The translations under genes were made by a program, and so were the position numbers. 64,000 bases of DNA from an uncultured Lachnospiraceae bacterium (GTDB taxonomy: Bacteria; Bacillota; Clostridia; Lachnospirales; Lachnospiraceae): NCBI GenBank assembly GCA_949743325.1, contig CATJTQ010000086.1, forward strand, positions 1 to 64,000. Direction: 5' to 3'. Every line of letters starts with the position of its first letter. The stretch's first letter is position 1. The notes beneath the pieces are model-generated. The model did no database searches and was not told where the DNA came from. It worked only from the letters and a program-made list of their open reading frames with translations. Positions 16,953 through 25,450 of this stretch are shown here, in pieces.

Positions 16953-18206
16953 CTATCTCTTTGATAAAACATCGGCTTCATATTTCATAACATCATCAAA
17001 CCATGACATATCGCCCGCTACGCCGCACTCTTTACAATATTCATCCCAAATATCACCAATTGGAAGCATCTTCATCTCTTCCTGAACAACCATAAGTTTA
17101 GTATAATTGCCAGAATCCTGAAGTTCCTTTAATTTATCATTTGGCATACATAGTGCAGTTAGCAAAGCTTTCTGCCAACTTCTAAATCCAACCGTCCATG
17201 CAGATATACGGTTTATACTTGCGTCAAAATAATCAAGCGCCATAAATACACGATCAAGCTCTTTATTGCATCTTACCATTTCTTTTGCCATCTCAAGCGT
17301 CTCATCATCATACAACACTACATGGTCTGAGTCCCATCTGACACCTCTTGTAATATGAAAAGCGCACTCTGGGAAAAATGTAAGCACTGCAGGTATTTTG
17401 TCTGAAACAAGCTCAGTCGGATGATAATGACCATTATCCATAAGCGGGATACAGCCATCATGCATGGCAGCAAAACTCAATGTAAATTCAGCGCTTCCAA
17501 CTGTATAAGCCTCAACACCTATTCCAAAAACTTTTGACTCTATACAAGGTTTTACTTTTGATTTATCAAAAGGTTCTGCCAAAATAGCTTCTATTGACTC
17601 CTTATAACGAAGTCTAGGTCCCATACGGTCAGCCGGAACATCCTTTAATCCGTCTCCTGTCCATATATTCATTACACAAGGAACGCCTGTCTCCTCAGCA
17701 AAATACTGTGATATTCGAATACATGCCTTTCCGTGCTCAATCCAGAATTTACGGATTTCAGGATCAGGACTTGACAATGTAAGACCATCTTTCATATTTG
17801 GATGTGAGAAAAATGTTGGGTTAAAATCAATACCAATATTTCTTTCTTTAGCAAAATCAACCCACTTCTTAAAATGCTTTGGCTCAAGCTTATCTCTATC
17901 TGCGAACTGGCCATCATCAAAAATGGCATAACTTGCATGTAGATTAAGCTTCACTTTACCTGGAACTAAAGAAATAACCTTATCAATATCTGCCATTAAC
18001 TGTTCTGGGGTTGTAGCTTTTCCCGGATAATCTCCTGTTGTCTGAATACCTCCTGTCAAAGGTCCGTCATGGTCAAAACCAATTACATCATCACCCTGCC
18101 AGCAATGAAGGGAAACTGGAACATCCTTCAGCTTTTTAATAACAGCGTCTGTATCAACACCCCATTTTGCATAAAGTTCTTTTGCTGATTCATATCGTGT
18201 ACTCAT
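16953..18206 (-). CDS. rhaA: L-rhamnose isomerase
   Basis: 417 residues, full length for RhaA. It contains SLHCWQGDDVIGFD, LNLHASYAIFDD, GIDFNPTFFSHP and MDNGHYHPTE, all diagnostic of the family. His and Asp residues in DNGHYHPTE and RWDSDHVV contribute to the metal sites. It converts L-rhamnose to L-rhamnulose in the cytoplasm. No rhamnulokinase or aldolase gene is adjacent. The divergent gene 214 bp away encodes an SGNH esterase that may deacetylate rhamnose-containing polymers, so the two may share a regulator. Confidence 0.97.
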   Translation of the reverse strand: MSTRYESAKELYAKWGVDTDAVIKKLKDVPVSLHCWQGDDVIGFDHDGPLTGGIQTTGDYPGKATTPEQLMADIDKVISLVPGKVKLNLHASYAIFDDGQFADRDKLEPKHFKKWVDFAKERNIGIDFNPTFFSHPNMKDGLTLSSPDPEIRKFWIEHGKACIRISQYFAEETGVPCVMNIWTGDGLKDVPADRMGPRLRYKESIEAILAEPFDKSKVKPCIESKVFGIGVEAYTVGSAEFTLSFAAMHDGCIPLMDNGHYHPTELVSDKIPAVLTFFPECAFHITRGVRWDSDHVVLYDDETLEMAKEMVRCNKELDRVFMALDYFDASINRISAWTVGFRSWQKALLTALCMPNDKLKELQDSGNYTKLMVVQEEMKMLPIGDIWDEYCKECGVAGDMSWFDDVMKYEADVLSKR

Positions 18207-18419
18207 TTACACAAATCTCCTCCTTTTTTATATTAAATTAACTATAACAATAATAATTTTACATCTAACATTATCATATATACTATACCTCATTACAGAT
18301 TAAAATGCAAACAGATTTAACTTTTTATTTCGCATAATTGATTGAGTTTTTAACTATTTTTTGATATAATATTCAAATATTGTTGTAGATTATTACTTTG
18401 CATTAAGGAGCGGATGAAA

Positions 18420-19814
18420 ATGAAACATGGAGCTTTTATAACAGAGGGAATGAGCGACTGGCAAATATTACAGCACCACAACGGATATGCAACTGCACAC
18501 TTTGCAGGTACTTGGATAGTTATAAAGGATGCTGTGAAGATAGGTATAACGGAGGCCATACCCATGATACGAATTGTGAGTGAAGAAGACAACTCACAAA
18601 TTACCGAATGGCTGATTACATCATACTCACCAGATGATGATTTGAAAACAGGCAGCTGGGAAATAGATTTACAGATTCCTGCCGGGGGACCTTACCGAAT
18701 TGAGACATGCCTTAGTGTAAAAAGTATCAGAGAAGATTTATGCTGGATGTTTAGAGGAGACGTAAGACTGCATGTAGGAGTTGGAGATGTATTTATGATT
18801 GCCGGACAGTCTAATTCTGCAGGATACGGAAAAGACACCGCTTATGATGCCCCTGAACTTGGAGTTCATCTATTTAGAAACAGACACTCATGGGACTTAG
18901 CTGCACACCCGTTTAATGAATCCACATTTAATGCAGATGTTCCCAACGCAGACCGCGGTGTCACAGGAGTTTCACCATATCTGGCTTTCGGCAAATACTT
19001 TAAGAAATTGTCACACTATCCTGTTGGACTCATTGAGACTGCTATGGGAGGAATGCCTATTAAGAAATGGAAGCCTGGTGTAGGCGGTCTTTATAAAAAT
19101 ATGGTTGAACAGGCAAAAACATGCGGAGATCTAGCCGGCGTACTTTGGTATCAGGGCTGCTCCAACACAAACGAAAAGGGGCTTGTAGACTATAAAGAAA
19201 ATTATTATGATATTATCGAAAATTTTAGAAAAGATATAGGCTATGATGTGCCGTTTTTTACATTCCAGTTAAACCGCGAAATTAACAGCTCGCTTGACGA
19301 TGGATATGGTACAATACGAGAAATTCAGCGCCAAGCTGCACACGATTTAAAAGAGGTCTATATTCTCCCTACACTAAACTGTTCCCTTTCAGATGGGATA
19401 CATAATAACGCACACTCAAATGTCATGCTTGGAGAAAGCCTAGCAAAATTATGCGGAAATATACTTTACGGAACAATGCCGTTCTTTGCCCCTGAAATCA
19501 GCAGTGCAGTATATGAAAATAATATATTATCAATAGCATTCGACAATGTCAGCACATCGCTTTTTCTTCCTTCACAAAATCCTCAAAACTGTGGTTTTAC
19601 AGTTAATGATGACCAGGGGATTATTGAATATGAGACAGTTAAAATAAACGATCTTTACCAAAACCAATTAGATATTTATATTACAAGAAAACCTGTTGGT
19701 ACATGCACTGTATCATTTGCTTATGAAGCTGATCCTACAAGAGTTTTGCTTATGGATTCACGAACATATCTTCCGCCGCTCTCTTTTTATAAATATAAAG
19801 TAGATATACGTTAA
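18420..19814 (+). CDS. SGNH-type carbohydrate (sialate-like) O-acetylesterase
   Basis: About 464 residues; the ATG at 18420 is nine bases after AGGAG, while the one at 18414 is only three bases away. The SASA-type nucleophile motif IAGQSNSAGYG lies near residue 137, GVLWYQGCSN near 243 gives the oxyanion-hole loop, and DGIHNNAHSNVMLG near 332 carries the catalytic Asp-His pair. An N-terminal beta domain (residues 1-120) precedes the hydrolase, as in SIAE/CE6 relatives, and a beta domain follows. There is no signal peptide, so it probably acts inside the cell on imported acetylated oligosaccharides. It is divergent from rhaA. Confidence 0.85.
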   Translation: MKHGAFITEGMSDWQILQHHNGYATAHFAGTWIVIKDAVKIGITEAIPMIRIVSEEDNSQITEWLITSYSPDDDLKTGSWEIDLQIPAGGPYRIETCLSVKSIREDLCWMFRGDVRLHVGVGDVFMIAGQSNSAGYGKDTAYDAPELGVHLFRNRHSWDLAAHPFNESTFNADVPNADRGVTGVSPYLAFGKYFKKLSHYPVGLIETAMGGMPIKKWKPGVGGLYKNMVEQAKTCGDLAGVLWYQGCSNTNEKGLVDYKENYYDIIENFRKDIGYDVPFFTFQLNREINSSLDDGYGTIREIQRQAAHDLKEVYILPTLNCSLSDGIHNNAHSNVMLGESLAKLCGNILYGTMPFFAPEISSAVYENNILSIAFDNVSTSLFLPSQNPQNCGFTVNDDQGIIEYETVKINDLYQNQLDIYITRKPVGTCTVSFAYEADPTRVLLMDSRTYLPPLSFYKYKVDIR

Positions 19815-19841
19815 AAAATTTTTATTATCAAAATATAATTA

Positions 19842-19890
19842 AATACACCTCATCCGCCGCTACATTTATAGCTGCAGGATGGGGTGTATT
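19842..19890. terminator. bidirectional terminator between esterase and P-type ATPase
   Basis: AATACACCTCATCC pairs with GGATGGGGTGTATT (14 bp with one G-T) around a 21-nt loop. It serves the two convergent genes. Confidence 0.8.
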
Positions 19891-19910
19891 TGAGCTTACA
19901 CTGTACAAAA

Positions 19911-21782
19911 TTATATTCGAAGTGCCCTAGTCGCATTAATAACTGCTATTATCATAACTCCAACATCTGCAAATATTGCAATCCACATATTCGCAATACC
20001 TACCGCACCAAGAGCTAGACATATAAATTTTACAAGCAGGGCAAAAACTATATTTTGCTTAACTATACTCAGTGTTCTTACTGAAATTTTCATAGCAAGG
20101 GCAATCTTTGCAGGATCATCATCCATCAGAACAATGTCTGCCGCTTCTATAGCAGCATCCGAACCCAAACCACCCATTGCAATTCCAACATCAGCGCGGG
20201 ACAAAACAGGAGCATCATTTATTCCGTCTCCGACAAACGCAAGCTTCTCTTTCTCAGATTTCATATTTATAATTTTTTCTACCTCTTCAACTTTATCTGC
20301 CGGCAACAATTCACTTTTGACAATATCAATTCCTATATCAGAAGCAATTTTTTCTGCAGTCTGTTTATTATCTCCAGTCAGCATTACAGTCTGTTTAACA
20401 CCATTTGTCCGCAGAGCATCAATTGCGGCTCTGGATGTATCTTTAACAACATCTGCTATTACAATACACCCTGCGTACACATTATCTATCGCTACATAAA
20501 CTATTGTTCCAATCTTATCACATGCTACATCATTAAGTCCTAATTTTTTCATAAGTTTTATATTACCTGCACATACAGTTTTGCCTTCTACAACAGCGCT
20601 AATTCCATGACCGGCTATTTCTTTAACATCAGAAATTTTCTCTATATCTAATTTCTTTCCATAAGCCCTTTTTAGACTTAAGCTAATTGGATGACTGGAA
20701 GCATTTTCTGCATATGCTGCAAGTTCAAGCAGCTTATCTTTAGTAAATCCATATTCAGGAAATATATCAACTACTTCAAATACTCCTTTTGTTAATGTTC
20801 CTGTCTTGTCAAACATTATATATTTTGTCTCAGACAAACTTTCCAAATAATTAGAACCTTTTACTAATATTCCATTGGAGGAAGCACAGCCAATTCCTCC
20901 AAAAAAACTTAACGGAATTGATATTACAAGAGCGCAAGGACAGCTGATTACAAGAAATGTAAGAGCCCTTATTACCCAAACAGACCACTGTGGCGAATTG
21001 CCGGTTATAAGTAATATCAATGGAGGCAGAAATGCAAGAGCCAAAGCTGCATAACATACTGCAGGTGTATAATATTTTGCAAATTTAGTTATAAAGTTCT
21101 CTGAGCGAGACTTCTTCATACTAGAATTTTCCACTAAATCTAAAATTTTAGAAACAGTTGACTCACCGAAAGGTTTTGTCGTTCTTACAGTAATTGCTCC
21201 TGTCATATTTATACAGCCGCTTATTATCTCATCACCGCTGACAGCACTTCTAGGAAGACTCTCACCTGTCAATGCACTTGTGTTAAGCGTAGTGCTTCCA
21301 CTTACAATTATTCCATCAATTGGAACCTTCTCACCAGGATTTACTATTATTTCAGTACCAATTTCTACATCATCAGGATCTATCTGCTCTATCTCTCCAT
21401 CAACTAATATATTTGCATAGTCTGGACGTATATCCATTAAAGCAGAAATACTTTTACGGCTTTTTCCAACTGCCACACTCTGAAAAAGTTCACCTATTTG
21501 ATAAAAAAGCATAACAGCTACGCCCTCACGAAATTCCCCCAACACAATTGCACCGACTGTAGCAACTGCCATCAGAAAATTTTCATCAAAAACCTGTCTG
21601 TTAAAAATCCCTTTTACTGCCTTCTTAAGAATGTCATATCCAATTATTAAATATGGCGCCATATAAAGCACAAATTCTAATTGAATTGGTATATTAACAA
21701 AATGCAGAAAAATTGAAATAGCAGTTAAAAGTATAATTGAAATTATAATACTATTTAAAGCCTTTTTTTGTTTTTTATTCAT
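19911..21782 (-). CDS. heavy-metal (Zn/Cd/Pb-type) P-type ATPase
   Basis: 623 residues, with no metal-binding domain of its own. The sequence shows TALTGES (A domain), the CPC motif in ISCPCALVISIP (sixth membrane helix), the phosphorylation site FDKTGTLTKG, the HP motif ASSHPIS and GDGINDAPVLSRADVGIAMG. The last helix contains FADVGVMIIAVINATRALR, where the conserved Asp marks the P1B-2 (Zn2+/Cd2+/Pb2+) group. It exports metal at the cost of ATP. The gene follows a separate HMA protein and a CadC-type repressor, 18 bp downstream of the former, so it forms a metal-inducible operon. Confidence 0.95.
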   Translation of the reverse strand: MNKKQKKALNSIIISIILLTAISIFLHFVNIPIQLEFVLYMAPYLIIGYDILKKAVKGIFNRQVFDENFLMAVATVGAIVLGEFREGVAVMLFYQIGELFQSVAVGKSRKSISALMDIRPDYANILVDGEIEQIDPDDVEIGTEIIVNPGEKVPIDGIIVSGSTTLNTSALTGESLPRSAVSGDEIISGCINMTGAITVRTTKPFGESTVSKILDLVENSSMKKSRSENFITKFAKYYTPAVCYAALALAFLPPLILLITGNSPQWSVWVIRALTFLVISCPCALVISIPLSFFGGIGCASSNGILVKGSNYLESLSETKYIMFDKTGTLTKGVFEVVDIFPEYGFTKDKLLELAAYAENASSHPISLSLKRAYGKKLDIEKISDVKEIAGHGISAVVEGKTVCAGNIKLMKKLGLNDVACDKIGTIVYVAIDNVYAGCIVIADVVKDTSRAAIDALRTNGVKQTVMLTGDNKQTAEKIASDIGIDIVKSELLPADKVEEVEKIINMKSEKEKLAFVGDGINDAPVLSRADVGIAMGGLGSDAAIEAADIVLMDDDPAKIALAMKISVRTLSIVKQNIVFALLVKFICLALGAVGIANMWIAIFADVGVMIIAVINATRALRI

Positions 21783-21800
21783 ACAGCCACCCCGCCTAAA

Positions 21801-22019
21801 TTACAAAAATATCTCACAGTCATCTTCAACCTTTTTACAATTTTTAAGCGCATTTTGCATTACAGCTTCAATATCCGCACCCTCTTCAAATTCCACTTTT
21901 AACTTCAATGTCATAAAACTAAGCGCAGCATCTTTAACACCCTCTGTTTTTTTAACTGCTTCTTCCATTTTTGCCGCACAATTTGCACAATCAACCTCAA
22001 CTTTATAAGTTTTTTTCAT
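21801..22019 (-). CDS. stand-alone heavy-metal-associated (HMA) domain protein
   Basis: 72 residues from MKKTYKVEVDC; I chose the ATG at 22019, nine bases after GGAGG, over the one at 22028, which touches it. The metal site is CANC, followed by AAKMEEAVKKTEGVKDAALSF, the ferredoxin-like HMA fold. The C-terminal CEIF adds another Cys. It is probably the metal-binding domain or chaperone that in other bacteria is fused to the ATPase N-terminus; here it is a separate polypeptide encoded just upstream. Confidence 0.88.
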   Translation of the reverse strand: MKKTYKVEVDCANCAAKMEEAVKKTEGVKDAALSFMTLKLKVEFEEGADIEAVMQNALKNCKKVEDDCEIFL

Positions 22020-22082
22020 ATTAATCATCCTCCATTTTATATTTTATTTACTTTACTCATTTTTTACAAAGATAAATATTAC

Positions 22083-22445
22083 TTACTCCATTACATGTTC
22101 CATACATTGTTTAATAATCAGTTCTACATGGGAATCGGCGATTGAATAATATATTACCCTTCCCTCTTTACGATATTTAACTAAATTAGACTGCCTTAAT
22201 ACCCTTAACTGATGAGAGACAGAAGATTTAGTCATTCCAAGCAGTGAAGAAATATCGCATACACACATTTCAGCCTGAATAAGTGCATACAGAATCTTTA
22301 CTCTTGTAAAATCGCTGAAAATTTTAAAAGCGTCTGCCAAATCCATCAAAATATCGTCTTCTGGCATTTTAGCGCGTACCTGATTGACTACTTCTTCGTG
22401 AATAACAGCACAATCACATGAATCAATATTGTTAGCATCTTGCAT
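22083..22445 (-). CDS. ArsR/CadC-type metal-responsive repressor
   Basis: About 120 residues from the ATG at 22445 (MQDANNIDSCD), with GGTGA five bases upstream. A longer TTG-started frame would begin inside the operator and is rejected. The winged helix reads FSDFTRVKILYAL, EMCVCDISSLLG (the CadC alpha3 CVC ligand motif), MTKSSVSHQLRVLRQSNLV and RKEGRVIYYS. C-terminal SHVELIIKQCMEH resembles the alpha5 zinc site. Cys residues in the N-terminal tail (CDC) complete a Cd/Pb-like site as in CadC. It likely represses its own operon from the palindrome at 22477-22500. Confidence 0.92.
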   Translation of the reverse strand: MQDANNIDSCDCAVIHEEVVNQVRAKMPEDDILMDLADAFKIFSDFTRVKILYALIQAEMCVCDISSLLGMTKSSVSHQLRVLRQSNLVKYRKEGRVIYYSIADSHVELIIKQCMEHVME

Positions 22446-22476
22446 TATTTCACCGTCACTTTCTAAATATAATTGA

Positions 22477-22529
22477 ATAGTTGAATTATTGTTCAACTAT
22501 CATTATACACATATTTTATTATATGTCAA
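22477..22529 (-). promoter_or_regulatory. promoter and CadC-type operator of the metal-efflux operon
   Basis: On the minus strand TTGACA (22524-22529), a 16-bp spacer and TATAAT (22502-22507) form an almost perfect promoter. Immediately downstream lies the 24-bp palindrome ATAGTTGAA-N6-TTCAACTAT (22477-22500), of the type bound by ArsR/SmtB proteins. Repressor binding there would block promoter escape; metal would release it. Confidence 0.85.
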
Positions 22530-22543
22530 TAATAATTTTTTAT

Positions 22544-22594
22544 AAAAAAAGAACCTGAACACATCTTTTATAATGTATTACAAGTTCTTTTTTT
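22544..22594. terminator. terminator after the DegV-fusion kinase operon
   Basis: A run of seven As with GAACCTG pairs with CAAGTTCTTTTTTT with one mismatch, giving A/T-flanked stems on both strands about 110 bp past the stop at 22703. Confidence 0.75.
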
Positions 22595-22702
22595 AACTGC
22601 TTTTATTAATAGATTAATTTTATTGTTTTATCAAAGTGTATGCTAAAAGATCATCTTGTCGTTTCCCAAAAAGATATTTTATTTATCCTTAATAAAACCT
22701 AT

Positions 22703-25408
22703 CTAAAAATTATTTTTTACAGTGTCTTTTGACGATTCTGAGAAAGAAATATTCACATCATTCTTTTTCATAAACAACAGTCCGAAAGAACCCGGACCAC
22801 AATTACTGGCAATTGCAGAAGAAGCTTTCTGCAAATAAACACGTTCAAAAGGACAGTATTGATTTACAAGCGACTGAATATATTCAAGCTTTTCTTTATC
22901 CATTCCGGTGTATGTAATAAACAAAATATGGCGGTCAATATTTCTTACATCTGTAAATACCTTTCGAACATAGCGTTTTGCAACATGTGCAAACCCACCC
23001 ATCTTCATACTGACAACTGCCATCCTGCTTTTTTTCAAGACAATAATTGGATGCAGCAGAAGTGTATCACAAAGAATTTGTATTCTTTTTGATATCCTAC
23101 CCGAATGACACATCATATGTGTACTGTCAATAATAAATGCAGAGGAAATAAAACGTCTTAATTTCTTAACTGTTTTAACGATTTCTGTCTTTGCAACATG
23201 ATTTTCCGCCATTGAAGCAGCGTGTAAAACTAACAGTCCCATACTGCTGGACAAATGCCCTGAATCCAATACAGTAACATTCTCAAACGATTTTGCTGCC
23301 TCAAGCGCATTATTATATCCCTGACTGACATGTTTCGCCATCGTAATGTGTATTATATTCTGAGCCTCAGTAAGTTTCTCTGCGAAAAACTTTTCATAAT
23401 CTTCTACATTTGGAGCTTGTGAAAATCCAACTTTACCAAGAGATATATGTTCTAGAAGTTCATCCGCTCCAAGCTCCAATTCATCAAGAAACCGCCCTTC
23501 TTCAGTGCATACATAATAAGGACACACGGAAATACCAAATTCCTTTATCAAGGATTCCGGCAAATCACATACACTGTCTGTAGTAATAATCAGCGATCTC
23601 CTTCTAGTCTTCTCGAATATTAAAATATCCTTTCCAATCTCGGCCTGAGTAGTTTCTTCACTTAACTCTACCAATTCTTTTGGCAGAATACTCAAAACCG
23701 CCGCTTCTAACAAAGCGCCGCTAACCGGTTTTGCAAGATATCCGCTAAATCCTTCTTTTCGATAAAGAAGCTGGTTATCACTTCCTGCATTAGCAGTCAA
23801 CGCTATTACAGGTGTATCCTGACACAAACCTCCTGGCTGTACTTTCAGCTTATGAAGACACTCTACCCCGTCCATCTCCGGCATCAAATGATCCATCAAG
23901 ATTGCGTCATAATGCTGAATTTGTGTTAATTTCAGACATTCCGCAGCACTTGATACTGTATCCATCTGAATCTTTGTCTCAGAAAGCAGTTTGCGAACTA
24001 CCATCAAATTCATATCATTATCATCTACAACAAGTATATGAGCCTCCGGAGCCTCAAAACTCTGCCTGTATTGTTCTCCATCATGAGTTTTCATACGAGA
24101 AGATAATGTAAATTCACCTAGTTCTTTGTCATCTATAATATCCTGATCCAGCATAACTATAAAAGTGGAGCCTTTCGTATAAACACTGTTGACGCTGATC
24201 TCGCCTCCCATCAGTTCCACAAGCTGATGAACGATACTAAGCCCCAATCCAGTTCCTTCAATATGACGATTCTTTTCTTCGTCCACTCTCCTAAATGCAT
24301 TAAAAATATAAGGTATATTCTCCTTTTTTACTCCTCGTCCAGTATCCTCAACAGAATACCACACCCGCACTCGATTAAGCGTCTGATGTTCACATCGAAC
24401 AGAAAGTGTAACGGATCCCTCACTTGTGTATTTAACGGCATTGTTTAATAAATTAATCAAAACCTGCTTAATGCGTACCTCGTCTCCGCAAAGCATACTT
24501 GGAATCGAAGAATCTACATGCAGCCGAAATTCCAGACCTTTTTGTTTTGCCTTTATCCAAATCATATTTACTATTTCAGAAAAAAGAGCTCCTGTCTCAT
24601 AGGATACATTTACAATATCCATCTTTCCTGACTTGATTTTTGACAAATCCAAAATATCATTAATAAGAGTAAGCAGCAGTTTACTGGCGCTCTGAATATT
24701 CCTCGCATTTTCAGCTACCTCATCTGAAATACACCCTCTTAGAATAATTTCATTCAATCCGATAATCGAATTTATTGGTGTACGGATCTCATGACTCATA
24801 CTGGAGAAAAAATGATTTTCCGCCTTATTCAATTCTTCTATTTCCTTTTTCTGTTGTTTGGAAATCTCATTTTCCTCTTCATAAAGTTTATTTAAAAACA
24901 CAACTAGAACGCTTATTAAAACTCCTACCATTATTACAGAATTAGCTGAATCAAAAAAAGAATGTCTCTGTGTATTCTGTGAAACGTATTGCGGAAAATA
25001 AAAGGCAATATAATAACACAACAGCGTCTCCGCTGCACAAAACAGGAAAAATATATATTTACGCTTTCCTTCCAGCGTAATGCTAATGTAAACAAAACAA
25101 AGAACAAACCACTCAGGCATTCCGCTATAAAATCCGCCCGCTGAAAAAAAACTCAATGGAAAAAGCAAAAGAAGCATTACTGTAATTAACGTAGCTCCTG
25201 TATTAATACATTTTTTTTGAATACTGATTTTTACAGTAAAAGCTAAACAAAAAAGACTTATCGCCAAAATCACCAAATTTACAAAACTTCTGCCCATAGG
25301 CAGAATAAATATCAATGCGAACATACATATTCCAGTAACTACGCGAAACATGCGTTCTCGCAGACTAATCTTATGATCAAATATTAGTTCCAGCCATTTT
25401 TTGAACAC
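22703..25408 (-). CDS. hybrid histidine kinase with C-terminal DegV domain (HK-REC-DegV)
   Basis: 901 residues. A GTG start at 25408 has AGGAGG nine bases upstream. Residues 20-172 hold five or six membrane helices without a large extracellular domain. The H-box SMSHEIRTPINS (His206) starts the kinase, with N-box INLLNNAVKY near 320 and G-boxes EDTGRGV and EGTGLGLSI near 355-391. A receiver (455-575) has acidic pair VDDND, Asp506 in LMDHLMPEMDG and Lys in YLAKP. Residues 605-880 are a DegV/FakB-like domain: ITTDSVCDLPESLI, VLDSGHLSSSMGLLVL and HSGRISKRIQ. The family pocket motif TSQPS reads FSQAP and SSxLSGT reads AKHVSQG, so ligand binding has diverged. It is the last gene of a three-gene phosphorelay. 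Confidence 0.88.
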   Translation of the reverse strand: MFKKWLELIFDHKISLRERMFRVVTGICMFALIFILPMGRSFVNLVILAISLFCLAFTVKISIQKKCINTGATLITVMLLLLFPLSFFSAGGFYSGMPEWFVLCFVYISITLEGKRKYIFFLFCAAETLLCYYIAFYFPQYVSQNTQRHSFFDSANSVIMVGVLISVLVVFLNKLYEEENEISKQQKKEIEELNKAENHFFSSMSHEIRTPINSIIGLNEIILRGCISDEVAENARNIQSASKLLLTLINDILDLSKIKSGKMDIVNVSYETGALFSEIVNMIWIKAKQKGLEFRLHVDSSIPSMLCGDEVRIKQVLINLLNNAVKYTSEGSVTLSVRCEHQTLNRVRVWYSVEDTGRGVKKENIPYIFNAFRRVDEEKNRHIEGTGLGLSIVHQLVELMGGEISVNSVYTKGSTFIVMLDQDIIDDKELGEFTLSSRMKTHDGEQYRQSFEAPEAHILVVDDNDMNLMVVRKLLSETKIQMDTVSSAAECLKLTQIQHYDAILMDHLMPEMDGVECLHKLKVQPGGLCQDTPVIALTANAGSDNQLLYRKEGFSGYLAKPVSGALLEAAVLSILPKELVELSEETTQAEIGKDILIFEKTRRRSLIITTDSVCDLPESLIKEFGISVCPYYVCTEEGRFLDELELGADELLEHISLGKVGFSQAPNVEDYEKFFAEKLTEAQNIIHITMAKHVSQGYNNALEAAKSFENVTVLDSGHLSSSMGLLVLHAASMAENHVAKTEIVKTVKKLRRFISSAFIIDSTHMMCHSGRISKRIQILCDTLLLHPIIVLKKSRMAVVSMKMGGFAHVAKRYVRKVFTDVRNIDRHILFITYTGMDKEKLEYIQSLVNQYCPFERVYLQKASSAIASNCGPGSFGLLFMKKNDVNISFSESSKDTVKNNF

Positions 25409-25450
25409 GCAGTATTTCCTCCTCTCAAAACATGGACATTCTCAAAAAAT

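Noticed and set aside
22446..22496. TTG-started N-terminal extension of the CadC-type repressor
   Set aside because: It would begin inside the operator palindrome and downstream of the promoter; an ATG with its own site at 22445 fits the family.
22859..24111. Plus-strand frames opposite the DegV-fusion kinase
   Set aside because: They are shadows of a gene with clear kinase, receiver and DegV motifs.
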